NCBI GenBank assembly: GCA_963722295.1
Contig: CAVRLB010000001.1
Span: 124,001 to 188,000 of the forward strand
Direction of reading: 5' to 3'
Length of the DNA stretch: 64,000 nucleotides
From: Brooklawnia sp032229645
GTDB lineage: Bacteria; Actinomycetota; Actinomycetes; Propionibacteriales; Propionibacteriaceae
The notes under the pieces are model-generated. The model saw only the letters and a list, made by a program, of their open reading frames with translations, was not told where the DNA came from and ran no database searches. The stretch's first letter is position 1. Each line of letters starts with the position of its first letter. This document shows, one piece after another, positions 38,101-46,639 of this stretch. The position numbers and the translations under genes were made by a program.

Positions 38101-40189
38101 CGGCGGGCTTTATTCGGTGACCATCGATCCGTGGAAGTGCACCGGTTGCCTCGAATGCGTTGATGTCTGCGGCCCGGGTGCTCTGACCGCCGTCGACCAG
38201 ACCCCGGACATCGAGGCGCGGCTGGAGAGCGGCTTCGAGTTCTTGTCGAAGTCGCCGAATACCCCGGCGCGGTTCACGGCCGATGCGGTGGAGCCCGACG
38301 GTGACACCAAGCGGCTCTTCCTCGACCGTTCCAACTATTACGCGGTGACAGGTGGCCACGGCGGCTGCCGTGGCTGCGGTGAGGTCACCAGCACCCGCAT
38401 GGTGATGGCCACCAGCCACGCGCTGGGCACCAAACGCCAATCCGAGCAGCGGGCGCTGCTCACCGATCTCATCGACGGGTTGACGGCCAAGCTCGGCGGG
38501 ATCGAGGCCGACTCGCCGGAGCGCGCCGGGCGCATTCGCACCGCCATCGGAGAACTGAACAAGGGTCTCTATCAGCTCGAGGGCGGCCCCACCGGCAAGG
38601 CTCCGGCCACCACCGTGGTCGCGAACTCGACCGGCTGCTCGAGCGTCTACGCGTCCACGATGCCGTACAACGCCTTCACCGACCCGTGGGTGAACAGTCT
38701 CTTCCAGGACGCCCAGGCGCTGGCCAAGGGCATCTATGAGGGACTGGCCGCCAAGGCGTCCGACCTTGTCAAGTCGTTGCGAGTGGCGCGCCTGGAACTC
38801 GACGACGCCTACGACCCGGCCGTGCACGACAAAGAGCTCGCGACCCTCGGCTGGGCCGAGTTCACCGACGAGGAGCTGGCCTATCTGCCGACGGTGCTCA
38901 CCATCGGCGGTGACGGTGCCAACTACGACATCGGCTTCGGCGCGCTATCGCGCATTCTCGCCTCCAGCACCCCCATCAAGATGATGGTGCTCGACACCGG
39001 TGGCTACTCCAATACCGGCGGCCAGGCGTCCACGGCCAGCTTCACCGGTCAGGATGCCGATCTGGCCCGGGTCGGCACGGCAGCGACCGGCAAGACCGAG
39101 GACCGCAAGGAACTCGCCATCTTGGCCGCCTTTCACCCGAACACCTACGTGGCTTCGACCGCGACCGCGCTCCAGGGGCATTTCTTGCGGGCGGCCATGG
39201 ACATGCTGAACTTCAGTGACGGTGCGGCCCTGCTCGACGTCTACACGCCGTGCCAAGGTGAGAACGGGATCGCTGACAATGTGGCCAACCAGCGAGGCAG
39301 ACTGGCCGTGGAATCGCGGATGGCCCCGCTGTTCGTGCACGATCCCCGCAAGGGCGACTGCCTGCGCGACTGGTTCGACCTCGACGGCAATCCCGATCCC
39401 GACAAGCTGTGGACGACCCACACCATCGAATACGTGGACGACAAGGGCGAGCTGCGACTCAAGGAGTTCCCGCTGACGCCCGCACAGTTCGCGCTGGGCG
39501 AGGTCCGCTTCAAGAAGCAGTTTGGCAAGCTGCCGATCGATCAGGACGCGATCGCGATGCCCGTCGAGGAGTACATCGACCTTCCGGAAGCCGACCGGGC
39601 CACCCACGTGCCGTTCATCTGGTCGACCGATGGCGCCGACCGGCTGGTGAAGATCAAGGTCAGCCGGACCATCGTGGCGATGGTCGAGGGCCGCCGCCGC
39701 AATTGGCAGCTGCTGCAGTACCTGGCCGGCGTCGACATCGAGCGGCTGAAGACGCTGCACGCCAACGATCTGGCCGATCTGCAGTCGCGCTACGACGGCG
39801 CAATGGCCGCTCGCGAGTCGTCCATGGACGAGATCGCCCGCGCCATGAGCGAACTGGCGGCCTCGACCGCCGCACAGCCGGTGATGGCCTTCGGTAGTGG
39901 ATTCGGTGGTTTCGGTGCCTCGGCGCCGGTCGCCGCACCGGCGGCGGAGGAGACGGGCCAGCCCGTCGTCCGGCTCGATCCCGAAGACGTGCCGAAATGC
40001 ACGGACTGCAAGAACTGCTGGCAGGAGTTGCCCGAACTCTTCGAACGCACCAAGGTGATCGTCGACGGCAAGGCACGCGACGCGGCACGGTTGATCCCGG
40101 GCGCGCTCGAGAAGGTGCAGCCCACCGATGACCTGCGGCGGCGGATCGCCAAGGTTGTGGCCAATTGCGACGCCGAGATCATCCACTGA
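35120..40189 (+). CDS. nifJ: Pyruvate:ferredoxin (flavodoxin) oxidoreductase, extended form
   Basis: A 1689-residue single-chain 2-oxoacid oxidoreductase. It decarboxylates pyruvate to acetyl-CoA with TPP and passes electrons through iron-sulfur clusters. Order: pyrimidine-binding domain ('GYPITPSTEISEIYE', about residue 60), gamma-type domain (about 600-760), two [4Fe-4S] motifs ('CTGCMECTLACP' about 874, 'CTGCLECVDVCGPG' about 1007), 'GGCRGCGEV' (about 1080) and TPP-Mg site 'GGDGANYDIGFG' (about 1266). Usual NifJ is near 1200 residues. The extra length includes an insert between the clusters and a C-terminal extension with a Cys-rich 'CTDCKNCW' near 1627. First gene of an operon with the Nfn-like protein. 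Confidence 0.88.
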   Translation: MTDSVTQDVALTEHSETAASLKQPADVRPDQARYPGTPVVINGNGAVADVMKHVCGGVIGYPITPSTEISEIYEAARAEGQLNVWGKHPFFFEPEGEHSAQSGALGAALTGGAFVSNASSSQGILYAMESHFVTVGKKVGGFVLQIAARVVSKHSLNVMAGHDDVYALLPSGYTVFFGSNPQEAADLAAISYRTSALTLIPVANAMDGFATSHMLSEARLPEPALLKEYLGDPQGRIACPSVAQEIIYGAKGRVWQLNRWIDRKAAEFGLRELDEIRDWLAARADAVEADNDGRQVAETLRFVPDELAAQWRRQWLGAWQKGTRQLIPALVDPTNPGLTGPVQNQPDFQAGIADHRTHFAAEVPRLARQAMDEYSELTGRRYSPVISYDVEDADYVFVGLGSVCDDIRAVMPYLRSRGLKVGLVAVKLLQPFPEAEVVAALRGKKAVTVMERSDQMVLTQFVDQAMFRGAANANHPGRFPGIEPVDQIPATTSAIFGLGGHDLQPRDLIAAAENMAGQNASPLVYLGSTFFSDDSSHSFSELEAKLAAAYPETTLMALPVGQNPRLLPESALRIRFHSVGGYGTIATGKLMTDILAGALGLYSKSAPKYGSEKSGAPTNYYITLSPEPVLVTNAELEDVEVVLSPDHKVFQHTDPLKGLVAGGTLILQSNLPPEQAWRALPAGARATIRAKQIKFFIIDAFSVAAEHAPTPELQTRMMGIAFIGAVVGGVDRVAHGTSVDALREKVYLQISKKFGRKGTSIVSSNMAVIEDGLTAVMPVPYDENAYLAIDAEPARASSRGLALSSAMSPSPCAASNLFDADYYERIMGKPFREGTVGRSPVFPGSGLFVPSGTAAGKDKGMFRRTVPIFDATLCTGCMECTLACPDAAIPNTVHEIHTLVAEAVEMIEVNEPQRAAMRDHIYGIASRVREYYRADKDAGPLADLVAKAADELVPAASGSYLRRNFGAVVEVLRGFPVARTRPFFDAIEKQTPGNGGLYSVTIDPWKCTGCLECVDVCGPGALTAVDQTPDIEARLESGFEFLSKSPNTPARFTADAVEPDGDTKRLFLDRSNYYAVTGGHGGCRGCGEVTSTRMVMATSHALGTKRQSEQRALLTDLIDGLTAKLGGIEADSPERAGRIRTAIGELNKGLYQLEGGPTGKAPATTVVANSTGCSSVYASTMPYNAFTDPWVNSLFQDAQALAKGIYEGLAAKASDLVKSLRVARLELDDAYDPAVHDKELATLGWAEFTDEELAYLPTVLTIGGDGANYDIGFGALSRILASSTPIKMMVLDTGGYSNTGGQASTASFTGQDADLARVGTAATGKTEDRKELAILAAFHPNTYVASTATALQGHFLRAAMDMLNFSDGAALLDVYTPCQGENGIADNVANQRGRLAVESRMAPLFVHDPRKGDCLRDWFDLDGNPDPDKLWTTHTIEYVDDKGELRLKEFPLTPAQFALGEVRFKKQFGKLPIDQDAIAMPVEEYIDLPEADRATHVPFIWSTDGADRLVKIKVSRTIVAMVEGRRRNWQLLQYLAGVDIERLKTLHANDLADLQSRYDGAMAARESSMDEIARAMSELAASTAAQPVMAFGSGFGGFGASAPVAAPAAEETGQPVVRLDPEDVPKCTDCKNCWQELPELFERTKVIVDGKARDAARLIPGALEKVQPTDDLRRRIAKVVANCDAEIIH

Positions 40190-40199
40190 GGAGACGGCC

Positions 40200-43025
40200 A
40201 TGACCACGACACACGATGATCTGACCCGTTATCTAACGGCATCCCAGGCGCTCGCCGAAACCGCCACCGAGGTGGAGGAACTGGCTCGCTCGGGAGCCGT
40301 CGAGAGCTACCGCAGGCAGCTGGATCTGCTCGGGCGCAGGTTGCAGACCAATCCGCGTGCTTTCCGTGAGATGTTCATCTCGGACGGCATGGGCGCGGTC
40401 GCAGCCGAGTTCCGGCAGCCGGAACTGTCGCAGGAGTTCACCAAGACGCTGTGGGCCTCGTTGCTGGCCGGCAACGATGCGTCCATGGTGCTGATGCGCT
40501 TCGTCTGGAATCTTCCGCTGGGCGCCAAACGCAAATTCATCCGGGCCTTGGATACCTACCTGTCCGACCGCTACCCGGTGTTCAAGGGGCTATCGGTGAA
40601 CTGGCCGGCCGGTGCATCGATTCCACCCTATATTCGTACGCCCGACGAACGCAGCGCGGATTTCGAGCTGGTGAACCAGGGCTATCTCGGCTATATGAAC
40701 ATCGGCTACACCCAGCGTGAGGTCGATCTGCTGGTCTGGCTGGAAGCGTTGCGCGACAAGCAATGCGCCGACAAGCCCTGCCAGCTGGGTGAGCTGCTCG
40801 CCGGACGCAAGGAGCCGCGCGGCGGCTGCCCGGTCCAGGTGGCCATCCCCGACATGATGCAGCTGCTGGGTACCGGACACTTCAGGGAGGCACTCGATCT
40901 GATCGAGTCGATCAACCCGCTGCCCAATGTCACCGGACGCGTCTGCCCGCAAGAACTCCAATGCCAGTCGGTCTGCGCGCATTCGGGGCGCCCGATCGAA
41001 ATCGGCCAGCTGGAATGGTTCCTGCCGCAGCGTGACCGGGTGGTCGATCCCGACGGCAACATTGCACGCTACGCGAATACCCCTGATCCTTGGGAGTTGG
41101 CCGTCAAACCACCCGTCGCGATCGTAGGTTCGGGACCGTCAGGCCTGATCAATGCGTTCCTGTTGGCCGCCGATGGGCATCCGGTGACGGTCTTCGAGTC
41201 GTTCCACCGTCTCGGCGGCGTGCTGCGCTATGGCATTCCGGAGTTCCGGCTGCCCAACACCCTGATCGACGATGTGGTGGAGAAGATCACTGCGCTCGGC
41301 GGACGCTTCGTCACGAACTTCGTCGTCGGCAAGACCGCGACCCTCGCCGAACTGAAGGAGGCCGGCTTCTCGCACATCTTCGTCGGTTCGGGGGCCGGTC
41401 TGCCGCGGTTCATGAATGTGCCCGGTGAGCATCTGCTCAATGTGATGAGCGCCAACGAGTTCTTGACCAGGGTGAACCTCATGCAGGGCCATCGGGCCGA
41501 CTACGAGACGCCGCTGCCCGAATGCCGTGGCAGGAGCGTCATGATCGTCGGCGGCGGCAATACCGCGATGGACGCTGCCCGCACCGCGCGCCGGCTGGGC
41601 GGGAAGGTGACCATCGTCTACCGCCGTACTCGTCAGGAGATGCCGGCCCGGGTCGAGGAGCTGGCGCACGCGCTGGAAGAGGGCATCGAACTGGCCCCGC
41701 TGCGCTCGCCGAGCGAGTTCTGCGGCGACGACCGGACAGGTTTCGTGAGATCTGCTGTGCTGGACGTGATGGAATTGGCCGAACCGGACGCGTCGGGCCG
41801 CCGTCGTCCGGTCGCTACCGGCATCAGCGAAACGGTCGATGTCGATCTGGTGATCATGGCGCTCGGCAACTCTGCGAACCCGATCATCCGGGATTCGGAG
41901 CCGTCCTTGACCGTCACCACCGCGGGCGCTCTGGAGCTCACCGAGGGCAGTCAAGCTACCTCGATCGACGGCGTCTACTCCGGTGGCGATGCGGCGCGTG
42001 GTGGCTCGACTGCGGTGAAGGCGGCCGGTGATGGCCAGGCCGCCGCTCGCGAGATCAGGGATGCGTCGCTGCTACCCGCCGAGCAGATTCGCGAAATGGT
42101 GGTCGGCGCGAAGCGCTTCACCGACATGGCGAGCGCGCCCAACACCATCGTCGAACGGCGGGAGTTGCAGCCCAATATCGTCGAGCTGACGGTTAATGCG
42201 CCGGTGATCGCCAAGAACGCGAAGGCGGGGCAATTCGTCCGGGTGCTCGCCGAGCCACAGGGGGAACTCGTACCGCTGACGCTGGCCGATTGGGATGACG
42301 AGGCCGGCACCATCGTGCTGGTTGTGCAGGGCATGGGCAGCACCTCGAAGATGATCAATGCGATGCAGGTGGGCGACCGGCTCGAAGGCATCGCAGGTCC
42401 GCTCGGCCAGCCCAGCGAGCTGCACCAGATCCCCGCCGATCAGACGGTCGTGTTCACCGCGGGCGGTGTCGGACTGCCGCCGGTTTACCCGATCGCCCGG
42501 GAGAACCTGCGGCTCGGCAATCACGTGACGCTGATCGCCGGCTTCCGCAGCGCCGACCTGCTGTTTTGGGTGGGGGAGGGCGAGCGGGTCGACGAACTGC
42601 AGGCCACCTTCGGCGACCAGTTGGACGTCATCTATACCAGCAACGACGGGTCGTTCGGCATCGAGGGCTTCGTCACTGTCCCTCTCAAGGATCTGCTGGA
42701 CGCCAACCAGCGCGGCGAGGGACGCCACCTCGCCGAGGTGACCACCATCGGTCCGCCGATGATGATGCGCTCGGTTTCCGATCTGACCAAGCCCTACGAG
42801 GTCAAGACCGTCGCTTCGCTGAACTCGATCATGGTGGACGCGACCGGAATGTGCGGTGCCTGCATGGTGCCCGTGGAGGTGGGGGGCAGACTGGTACGCA
42901 AGCATGCCTGCATCGATGGCCCCGAACTCGACTCGCATTCGATCGACTGGGACAAGTTCTTGCCCAGGTTTGGTTTGTTCAAGGCTCAGGAGCAGCAGAG
43001 CAAGGTCAAGCACGGCTGGGTCTGA
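40200..43025 (+). CDS. Fused NfnAB-like ferredoxin/NADP transhydrogenase
   Basis: A 941-residue protein from ATG 40200 with a GAGGAG box, 10 bases after the PFOR stop. Residues 1-130 form an unassigned helical domain. Residues 190-640 are a GltD/NfnB-type flavoprotein: N-terminal Cys cluster ('GGCPVQVAIPDMM', 'GRVCPQELQCQSVC'), FAD motif 'VAIVGSGPSGLINAF' and NADP motif 'VMIVGGGNTAMDAARTARR'. Residues 650-941 are an NfnA-type reductase with an FAD/NAD domain and a [2Fe-2S] motif 'CGACMVPVEVGGRLVRKHAC'. Separate NfnA and NfnB subunits usually form the bifurcating enzyme; here they are one chain in BA order. It should move PFOR electrons to NAD(P). Confidence 0.85.
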   Translation: MTTTHDDLTRYLTASQALAETATEVEELARSGAVESYRRQLDLLGRRLQTNPRAFREMFISDGMGAVAAEFRQPELSQEFTKTLWASLLAGNDASMVLMRFVWNLPLGAKRKFIRALDTYLSDRYPVFKGLSVNWPAGASIPPYIRTPDERSADFELVNQGYLGYMNIGYTQREVDLLVWLEALRDKQCADKPCQLGELLAGRKEPRGGCPVQVAIPDMMQLLGTGHFREALDLIESINPLPNVTGRVCPQELQCQSVCAHSGRPIEIGQLEWFLPQRDRVVDPDGNIARYANTPDPWELAVKPPVAIVGSGPSGLINAFLLAADGHPVTVFESFHRLGGVLRYGIPEFRLPNTLIDDVVEKITALGGRFVTNFVVGKTATLAELKEAGFSHIFVGSGAGLPRFMNVPGEHLLNVMSANEFLTRVNLMQGHRADYETPLPECRGRSVMIVGGGNTAMDAARTARRLGGKVTIVYRRTRQEMPARVEELAHALEEGIELAPLRSPSEFCGDDRTGFVRSAVLDVMELAEPDASGRRRPVATGISETVDVDLVIMALGNSANPIIRDSEPSLTVTTAGALELTEGSQATSIDGVYSGGDAARGGSTAVKAAGDGQAAAREIRDASLLPAEQIREMVVGAKRFTDMASAPNTIVERRELQPNIVELTVNAPVIAKNAKAGQFVRVLAEPQGELVPLTLADWDDEAGTIVLVVQGMGSTSKMINAMQVGDRLEGIAGPLGQPSELHQIPADQTVVFTAGGVGLPPVYPIARENLRLGNHVTLIAGFRSADLLFWVGEGERVDELQATFGDQLDVIYTSNDGSFGIEGFVTVPLKDLLDANQRGEGRHLAEVTTIGPPMMMRSVSDLTKPYEVKTVASLNSIMVDATGMCGACMVPVEVGGRLVRKHACIDGPELDSHSIDWDKFLPRFGLFKAQEQQSKVKHGWV

Positions 43026-43413
43026 TACTCGAGAACGCCGCTTCGCTTGATGACGGCGCATCACCTCAGTGGTGCTCGTACGGTCATGGTTGCCGACGCG
43101 ATCCGGGCCCAACGAAGGTCGAGCGGAGAACAAGCTTGCTTGTTCTCCCGAGATCGAGGAAGGGCTGAGGCGCGAACGCGCCGATCAAAACAGGATCGCT
43201 TCCCGGCAACCAGCACCTCCCGAGCACGAGTTCCCGTCGAGCCGGGTCAGCTATTTGTGGTCAAGACAGACCTAAGTCGATTCGGTTGGCGGCTGGCCAC
43301 CTGACGGTTTTCTGAGCAGTCCGCCTGTGTTCACGCGACTCGCTACATCCCTACTCAGCTCGCACATAGTCGTCCGACAGATCCCGCATAGACAGCTGGG
43401 TGACGCTCGTGCA
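43026..43413. other. Intergenic region after the PFOR-Nfn operon
   Basis: About 390 bases with a terminator-like hairpin at 43125-43148 and the presumed promoter of the CotH gene on the right. No gene was supported. Confidence 0.5.
43125..43148. terminator. Hairpin downstream of the PFOR-Nfn operon
   Basis: GGAGAACAAG (43125-43134) pairs perfectly with CTTGTTCTCC (43139-43148) around a 4-base loop, 100 bases after the Nfn stop. No long U-run follows, so efficiency is uncertain. Confidence 0.6.
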
Positions 43414-44826
43414 ATGGCTATTCGACGTGGACCGATCAATGTGCTGGTGCTCGGGCTGGCGGCACTGGTGGGGCTGGTGGGCTGCTCATCGTCCGGCGGC
43501 GTTTCGGCAAGTTCTTCGCAGATGGCCGCGACAGCCTTGACGGCGGGCACCGTCTTCGACTCGTCGCAGGTGCATCAGATCGGCGTCGAGGTCAATCAGG
43601 ACGATGTGACGGCGATGCTGGCGAACTATCTGTCCACCGGAGACAAGGAGTGGCTGACGGCGACCGTGGCCATCGATGGCACCGAGTTCGACAACGTCGG
43701 AATCAAACTCAAGGGCAACTCGTCGCTCAAGGGCATCAGCGCCGATGCTGTGCCCCAAGATCTGCCCTGGCGGATCAAGCTCGACAAGTACACCGACGGT
43801 GCCAACCTCGACGGATTCACCGATTTCACCGTCCGCGCAAATTCAACCGAGACTTCGCTCAACGAGGCCGTTGCGCTCGATCTGCTCCGCTCGTCGGGAC
43901 TGGCGAGCGAGGACGCAGTGGAGTCGAGCTTCTCGGTCAACGGCAGCGACTCGCAGCTCAGGCTCGTGGTGCAGAACCTCGACGAGCAGTGGGTCACCGA
44001 GAATTTCCCGGACGCAGGCAGTGACTCGGTGCTGTACAAGGCCGAGGCGGACGGCAACTGGAATTGGCTGGGTGCCGATGGCGATTATTCCGGTTCCTTT
44101 GACATCGAGGCGGGTCCCGACGATTACGCGTCGCTGATACGGCTGCTCAACCTGGTGAACAATGGGACATCCGATGAGCTGGCCGCGCAACTACCCGATC
44201 TGCTCGATCTCAACTCATTTGCGACCTATCTGGCTTTCGAGGAGCTCATCAATAACTCCGATGACATCGACGGACCTGGCAATAATTCATATCTGTTCTG
44301 GGATTCGTCCACTCAGAAATTCACGATCGTCGCGTGGGATCATAATCTGGCATTCGGTCAGACCCCCAATGGTGGCCGTGGTGACGGTGGCCGGCCTGGT
44401 GGAAATATGCCGAGCGGTATGCCATCGGATATGCAGGGTGGAAATGTGCCCAGCGGCATGCCCACGGATATGCCGAGCGGTGCCCAGGGCGGTGGCCAAG
44501 GTGGTGGGCCGCAGGGCGGCGCGGCTCCGTCAGGAATGCCCACCGACATGCCGAGCGGGGCACAACCGTCAGGTGGTGGCCAAGGTGGTGGGATGCCGGG
44601 CGGCGGAATGGGCGGCAACAATCCGCTGGTCACCGCATTCGAGGCGAACAGCGACTGGGCCGCGCTCAAAGATCAGGCGGCAAGCGATCTGCAGTCCGGC
44701 CTCATCGATTCGGGCACGCTGACCAGCAGTCTCGACACGTGGGTGTCCGTGGTCACCAGTTCGGGTCTAGTGGATGAGTCGACGATCACCAGTGAGGCCG
44801 ATGCGATCCGCGCGTATGCGTCATGA
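43414..44826 (+). CDS. CotH-family lipoprotein with Gly/Met/Pro-rich insert
   Basis: A 470-residue exported protein from ATG 43414 with signal peptide and lipobox 'LVGC'. The CotH domain shows 'GIKLKGNSSLKG', 'PWRIKLDKY' and 'FTDFTVRANSTETSLNEAVA', then the catalytic-like 'FTIVAWDHNLAFGQ'. CotH proteins are unusual kinase-fold proteins, first known from spore coats, here in a non-sporing context. Right after the WDHNLAFG motif comes an 80-residue low-complexity segment of 'PSGMPTDMPSG'-type repeats, then a short C-terminal helical domain. Surface role in phosphorylation or adhesion is inference. Confidence 0.82.
   Translation: MAIRRGPINVLVLGLAALVGLVGCSSSGGVSASSSQMAATALTAGTVFDSSQVHQIGVEVNQDDVTAMLANYLSTGDKEWLTATVAIDGTEFDNVGIKLKGNSSLKGISADAVPQDLPWRIKLDKYTDGANLDGFTDFTVRANSTETSLNEAVALDLLRSSGLASEDAVESSFSVNGSDSQLRLVVQNLDEQWVTENFPDAGSDSVLYKAEADGNWNWLGADGDYSGSFDIEAGPDDYASLIRLLNLVNNGTSDELAAQLPDLLDLNSFATYLAFEELINNSDDIDGPGNNSYLFWDSSTQKFTIVAWDHNLAFGQTPNGGRGDGGRPGGNMPSGMPSDMQGGNVPSGMPTDMPSGAQGGGQGGGPQGGAAPSGMPTDMPSGAQPSGGGQGGGMPGGGMGGNNPLVTAFEANSDWAALKDQAASDLQSGLIDSGTLTSSLDTWVSVVTSSGLVDESTITSEADAIRAYAS
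44389..44625 (+). repeat. Tandem PSGMP(S/T)DM-type coding repeats in the CotH gene
   Basis: About four imperfect copies of the 'PSGMPTDM' unit separated by Gly/Gln-rich spacers give a low-complexity stretch in the CotH protein. Such repeats can vary in number by slippage or recombination. Confidence 0.7.
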
Positions 44827-44879
44827 TTCGTCTGCTACACCGGCATGACCGGACGATCAACCCAAAGCATCGGGTCCGC

Positions 44880-45962
44880 TCAGGAGTGCGTCCGCCAGAA
44901 CTCGAGGAGCGCGGGATCAAGCGTCGCGCGCTCTTGCATCGGCAGCGAGTGGGTGGCGTCCGGCCAGAGGGTGACCGTGGCCTGCGGACGAAGGTCGCTG
45001 ATTCGGTCGACCGCGTCCTGAGCCCCGGCCAACGACTTCGTGCCGGCGATATCGACCCGCATCGGCATATCCAGACTCGCCCATTCTTCATCGGTCAGCT
45101 GCTTCGGTAGTGGCAACTCCGCGGCATAGCCGTCGGACGCCGCATTGATCATCACCGAGATCGGAGTTCGCTCGCGCACTTCGGCCACCGTCGTACCACC
45201 GATCTCGGCCAGTGCGCGATCCTTCATCGATCGCGGCACAGGCAACAGCGTGATGGTGGCCCAGAAGAGCGCGGATACGGGTAGCGGCTCAATCACCAGG
45301 ACCGGCTCCAGCAGGGTCAGCGTGGCGACCTTGTCCCGATGATGCACAGCGAAGACCGCCGCGCTCGCACCGCCGAAGCTGTGGCCAACGATGTGCGCCC
45401 GGTCGATGCCCAGACCGTCTAGTGCCTGGGCGATCCATTCGGCCTGCGAATCGAAGGAGGTCAGCGGCACACTTTGGGTCGAGAACCCGGCATCGCCGAG
45501 CGGATCCATCGCGTAGATGGTTCGCTTACCGATCCAGTCCGGCAGATTCTCGATCCACATCGGTGCGCCCGAGCGTCGTCCGGGAATCAGGACCACGGGC
45601 GGGCCATGCTCGATGCCCTCCCATTCCAATACGCGGACCTACCCGAAGCCTGTTTGTACGTCGAGAATCCGAGTGGGATCAGGCAACGCTGCCATGGCCT
45701 GGTCATAGGCGGCGGCATATGCGGCTTTCGCCTCGACGCTCTTCCATCGCCCGACCTGTGGCGCGGGGTCCACTATCGTCAGCACCTTGTCGACGACGAG
45801 CCCGCCGACGATCAGTATTGCGACGATCTTGAGCACCGTGCTGGCTTTGTGGCGGCTGGCAGGTAGCCGCTTGCGGTGGCTCGTCCGAACGGCGGAGTCG
45901 GTGCTCAGTGTGGCGGAGTTCATGTCGGACGCGTGCGCTGTGCTCTCGGTAGCAGGTCTCAT
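44880..45962 (-). pseudogene. Membrane-anchored alpha/beta-hydrolase gene with in-frame amber stop
   Basis: One reading frame from ATG 45962 (GGAGG box) to the stop at 44880, interrupted only by TAG at 45639-45641. The first part gives a membrane anchor ('VLKIVAILIVGGLVVDKVL') and 'RILDVQTGFG'. After the stop, 'VRVLEWEGIEHGPPVVLIPG' continues in the same frame with the oxyanion region, nucleophile elbow 'VGHSFGGAS' and a His in 'PDATHSLP'. Family members read through at this point, so it is a single substitution, sequencing error or suppressed stop. Divergent from a TetR gene with twin operators. Confidence 0.75.
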
Positions 45963-45972
45963 GCCTCGCCTC

Positions 45973-46011
45973 CAATACGGCTGTATTGCCATTTACAATA
46001 CTTCTGTATTG
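45973..46011. promoter_or_regulatory. Two tandem TetR operators
   Basis: CAATAC-ggct-GTATTG (45973-45988) and CAATAC-ttct-GTATTG (45996-46011) are two perfect 6-4-6 palindromes with centres 23 bases apart, between the divergent TetR and hydrolase genes. The pattern is classic for a TetR repressor covering both promoters. Confidence 0.8.
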
Positions 46012-46024
46012 CTACGCTGGCAAG

Positions 46025-46639
46025 ATGACCGACCTGGACTCGACTCGGCGACATGATCAGAGAGCCACGGAGATTCTGTTGGCCGTGTGGCGGGTGATCA
46101 TCGAACACGGAATCAGCGGCGTCACGATACGTGGGGTCGCGGCCAAGGCTGGCGTGTCGGTGGGACGCGTGCAGCACTACTTCACGACCAAGGACGAACT
46201 GATACGGGCGAGCGCCTCCCTGATGATCAGCGCAGCCGAGTCCGCCCATCACGAGGCCACCTCGTCAGCAGCGCCGAGCGACGAACTCTGGGACCTGCTG
46301 ACCCACCCGATCCCGCTCGCCTCTGAATCGCCGGCGGGCACAGCGGTCTTCTATTCGTTCGTCGCCGATAGCGTCCGCGACCCGCAGATCGCCGCCACGC
46401 TGGCGTCCGCGAAGTCCGGCGCCGCCGAACGTGCAGCAGCGCTGCTGGTCCAACTCGACCCCGATCTGACGAACGCGGATGCTGCGGGCCTGGAACTTAT
46501 CGCGGTGAGCGACGGCGCCACCTTGGGCACACTCATCGGAAGCCTGACCGCCGACCAGGCCCGGGATGTCATACGCTCGGCCATCGGCCGGGTGATCGAC
46601 GAATACGCGACGAGTGCAGACTCACATCATGGCGCGTAG
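46025..46639 (+). CDS. TetR-family regulator
   Basis: A 204-residue regulator from ATG 46025. The helix-turn-helix is 'GISGVTIRGVAAKAGVSVGR' followed by 'VQHYFTTKDELI'. The C-terminal ligand domain resembles the BetI-like TetR_C group. It starts 14 bases after two perfect operators and probably represses itself and the divergent hydrolase gene. Its 3' end converges with the HAD phosphatase, overlapping it by 18 bases. Confidence 0.85.
   Translation: MTDLDSTRRHDQRATEILLAVWRVIIEHGISGVTIRGVAAKAGVSVGRVQHYFTTKDELIRASASLMISAAESAHHEATSSAAPSDELWDLLTHPIPLASESPAGTAVFYSFVADSVRDPQIAATLASAKSGAAERAAALLVQLDPDLTNADAAGLELIAVSDGATLGTLIGSLTADQARDVIRSAIGRVIDEYATSADSHHGA

Noticed and set aside
44389..44625. CRISPR-like or non-coding tandem repeat
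   Set aside because: The repeats are in frame and encode the Pro-Ser-Gly-Met linker of the CotH protein; spacing is irregular.
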